Positions 62,305-64,000 of a DNA stretch of 64,000 bases are shown in pieces. Every line of letters begins with the position of its first letter. Position 1 is the first letter of the stretch. The position numbers and the translations under genes were made by a program. The notes under the pieces are model-generated. The model ran no database searches. It worked only from the letters and a program-made list of their open reading frames with translations, and was not told the DNA's origin. The stretch covers positions 4,789,001 through 4,853,000 of the forward strand of contig NZ_CP051677.1 of assembly GCF_012849055.1 (NCBI RefSeq), in the 5' to 3' direction. The stretch is from Spirosoma rhododendri. Its GTDB lineage: Bacteria > Bacteroidota > Bacteroidia > Cytophagales > Spirosomataceae.

Positions 62305-64000
62305 ATGAAACACTACCTGACTCAGGATCCCTGGCGCATTGTTGAAGAAGGGTTCCACCGCGATTACAACGAAATCACCGAAAGCGTCATGTCGCTGGGC
62401 AACGGGCGGCTCGGCGGACGCGGTTCGTTTGAAGAAAAATTCAGTGGCAAAACCTTGCAGGGCAACTACGTAGCGGGGGTCTATTACCCCGACAAAACGC
62501 GCGTAGGCTGGTGGAAAAACGGGTACCCGGAATATTTCGCCAAAGTGCTCAACGCTGCCAACTGGATCGGTATCGACATTGATATTGAATACGAAAGCCT
62601 TGACCTCGCCCACTGCGAAGTCCGCGATTTCCGGCGGGAGCTGAACATGCAGGAAGGCTACTTGGAACGGCAGTTTGTGGCCGTCCTGAAAAGCGGTAAA
62701 GAGCTACAGATCAACACGAAACGTTTCTGCTCGATCGTCGACGACGAAGCTGGTGCCATCCGCTACTCGGTCACTCCGCTGAATTTCGACGCTAAAATTA
62801 CCATCACGCCCTACATCGACGGGGCCATCCGCAACCGCGACGCCAACTACGACGAAACGTTCTGGGATGAGGTGCGGAAAGAAACCGGCTACGGCGAAGC
62901 GTACATCGAACTGCGCACCCGCAAAACCGGCTTTCACGTCGCGACGGGCATGTGCGTGGAGATCGAGCAGAACGGTCTGAAAATCGATTATCAGTCGCAG
63001 CCGATCAAGTACGAAAAATACGTTGCCAATCGCATCTCGCTCGACTGTCGGCGGGGGCAGGAAACGGTCGTTTACAAATACGCCGTGAACTTGTCGTCGC
63101 TGAATTTCCCCAGCGACTCGCTCATTCGCGAAGCCCACTCGGCTATTCAGAAAATCAGCCGGAAGGGTTTTGAGAAGATGCTGCACGAACAGCAGCAGGC
63201 ATGGGCCGACAAGTGGAAAACCAACGACATTACCATCGACGGCGACGTAGCAGCCCAGCAAGGTATTCGATTCAACATTTTCCAGCTCAACCAGACCTAT
63301 ACGGGTGAAGATGAGCGGCTTAACATCGGCCCAAAGGGTTTTACGGGTGAGAAATACGGCGGCAGCACCTACTGGGATACCGAAGCGTACTGCCTGCCTT
63401 TTTACCTGTCGACGGCCGACCAGAAAGTAGCACGCAACCTGCTGATTTACCGGCACAAGCAGCTCGGCAAAGCCATCGAGAATGCGCAGAAGCTGGGCTT
63501 CCGGGCCGGGGCTGCGCTGTACCCGATGGTGACGATGAACGGCGAAGAGTGCCACAACGAGTGGGAAATCACGTTCGAGGAAATTCACCGTAACGGAGCC
63601 ATCGCCTACGCCATCTATGACTACGTACGCTACACCGGCGACCGGCAGTATCTGGCCGACTACGGGCTGGAAGTGCTCATCGCGATCAGCCGGTTCTGGA
63701 GTCAGCGGGTCAACTGGTCGAAGGCGAAAAACCAGTACGTGATGCTGGGCGTGACGGGCCCGAACGAGTACGAAAACAACGTCAACAACAACTGGTACAC
63801 CAACTACATTGCCGCCTGGACGCTACGCTATACGCTCGAAGCGGTGGCTATTGTAAAATCCATTGCCCCTGATCGGTACGCCGAACTCGTCGACCGGATT
63901 CACTTCCGCGAAGAAAAGGAAACGACCACGGCGCGGCACATCATCGACAATATGCACCTCCCGGCCGATCCGGAGCGGCAGGTGTTTTTGCAGCAGAGCG
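62305..64000 (+). CDS. Glycoside hydrolase family 65 protein (maltose-type phosphorylase), 5' part
   Basis: 565 residues are visible before the right edge. N-terminal beta-sandwich: MKHYLTQDPWRIVEEGFHRD, ESVMSLGNGRLGGRGSFEEK. The (alpha/alpha)6 barrel contains FTGEKYGGSTYWDTEAYCLP, NGEECHNEWEITFEEIHRNG and the catalytic acid E488 in GVTGPNEYENNVNNNWYTN. Phosphate-binding residues lie beyond the edge. GH65 phosphorylases split maltose, trehalose or kojibiose with phosphate. The layout is that of the Bacteroidota maltose phosphorylases found beside beta-phosphoglucomutase, but the neighbour is not in the window. The start is the ATG at 62305, and the upstream 156 bases hold no strong promoter match. 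Confidence 0.93.
   Translation, partial: MKHYLTQDPWRIVEEGFHRDYNEITESVMSLGNGRLGGRGSFEEKFSGKTLQGNYVAGVYYPDKTRVGWWKNGYPEYFAKVLNAANWIGIDIDIEYESLDLAHCEVRDFRRELNMQEGYLERQFVAVLKSGKELQINTKRFCSIVDDEAGAIRYSVTPLNFDAKITITPYIDGAIRNRDANYDETFWDEVRKETGYGEAYIELRTRKTGFHVATGMCVEIEQNGLKIDYQSQPIKYEKYVANRISLDCRRGQETVVYKYAVNLSSLNFPSDSLIREAHSAIQKISRKGFEKMLHEQQQAWADKWKTNDITIDGDVAAQQGIRFNIFQLNQTYTGEDERLNIGPKGFTGEKYGGSTYWDTEAYCLPFYLSTADQKVARNLLIYRHKQLGKAIENAQKLGFRAGAALYPMVTMNGEECHNEWEITFEEIHRNGAIAYAIYDYVRYTGDRQYLADYGLEVLIAISRFWSQRVNWSKAKNQYVMLGVTGPNEYENNVNNNWYTNYIAAWTLRYTLEAVAIVKSIAPDRYAELVDRIHFREEKETTTARHIIDNMHLPADPERQVFLQQS

Noticed and set aside
62704..63588. Minus-strand frame of 294 residues opposite the GH65 gene
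   Set aside because: The + strand carries conserved GH65 motifs and the catalytic Glu; the antisense has no known motif.

Overview
The window looks like chromosomal DNA of a Bacteroidota bacterium, most likely the Spirosoma/Cytophagaceae branch of Cytophagales. Reasons: GC-rich coding sequence with AT-rich spacers, promoter -7 elements of the Bacteroidota form TAnnTTTG, almost no Shine-Dalgarno sites, many lipoproteins, a Type IX secretion C-terminal domain, a SusC-era style TonB receptor and a short MenE. The genus is inferred from overall character, not from a search.

Layout. 1-10 kb is housekeeping and envelope: the end of sucC, lpxH, a lipoprotein, bioB, two different beta-propeller proteins (SMP-30 and Yellow/MRJP), a TonB receptor and an ABC ATPase with its membrane partner. 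10-24 kb is an accessory surface region: two large paralogous parallel beta-helix proteins face away from each other, with a secreted TPR/actin-fold protein, a di-haem peroxidase, decayed small genes including a WGxxGxxG-type pair, a stand-alone LytTR regulator and a glycosyltransferase between them. 24.9-39.3 kb is a complete Wzx/Wzy exopolysaccharide cluster, all on the + strand: Wza-type export lipoprotein, Wzc-type tyrosine kinase, priming transferase, a fused WecG/TagA-Wzx protein, Wzy and six further glycosyltransferases. 39.5-46 kb holds an IPT lipoprotein, a DUF2071 protein, menB, a DUF2452 protein, a Rieske-like protein with a lost ligand and menE. 46-56 kb holds a YfhO-type membrane protein, a ClC channel downstream of a PAS histidine kinase, tRNA-Ser(GGA), a second LytTR protein and a protease-propeller-barrel outer membrane gene broken by two frameshifts. 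56-64 kb holds an arsenosugar pair (AhpD-like plus ArsS), an aldehyde dehydrogenase, an XRE regulator, truA, a MobA-like nucleotidyltransferase and the start of a GH65 phosphorylase.

The most striking structure is not a gene. Ten intergenic inverted repeats, in three blocks (2-6, 41-44 and 56-58 kb), have arms built from degenerate tandem 7-mers or 8-mers. In each one the 5' arm is nearly free of C and the 3' arm nearly free of G, on either strand. They fill the gaps between core genes, often supply the stop codon of the upstream gene and end a few bases from the next start codon. None was found in the surface-polysaccharide region. I know of no named family that matches. A bidirectional, Rho-type or attenuator function is a hypothesis only.

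Three genes carry four apparent single-base losses, three of them in G/C homopolymers. This may be sequencing error rather than real decay. No insertion sequence, prophage or CRISPR array was seen.
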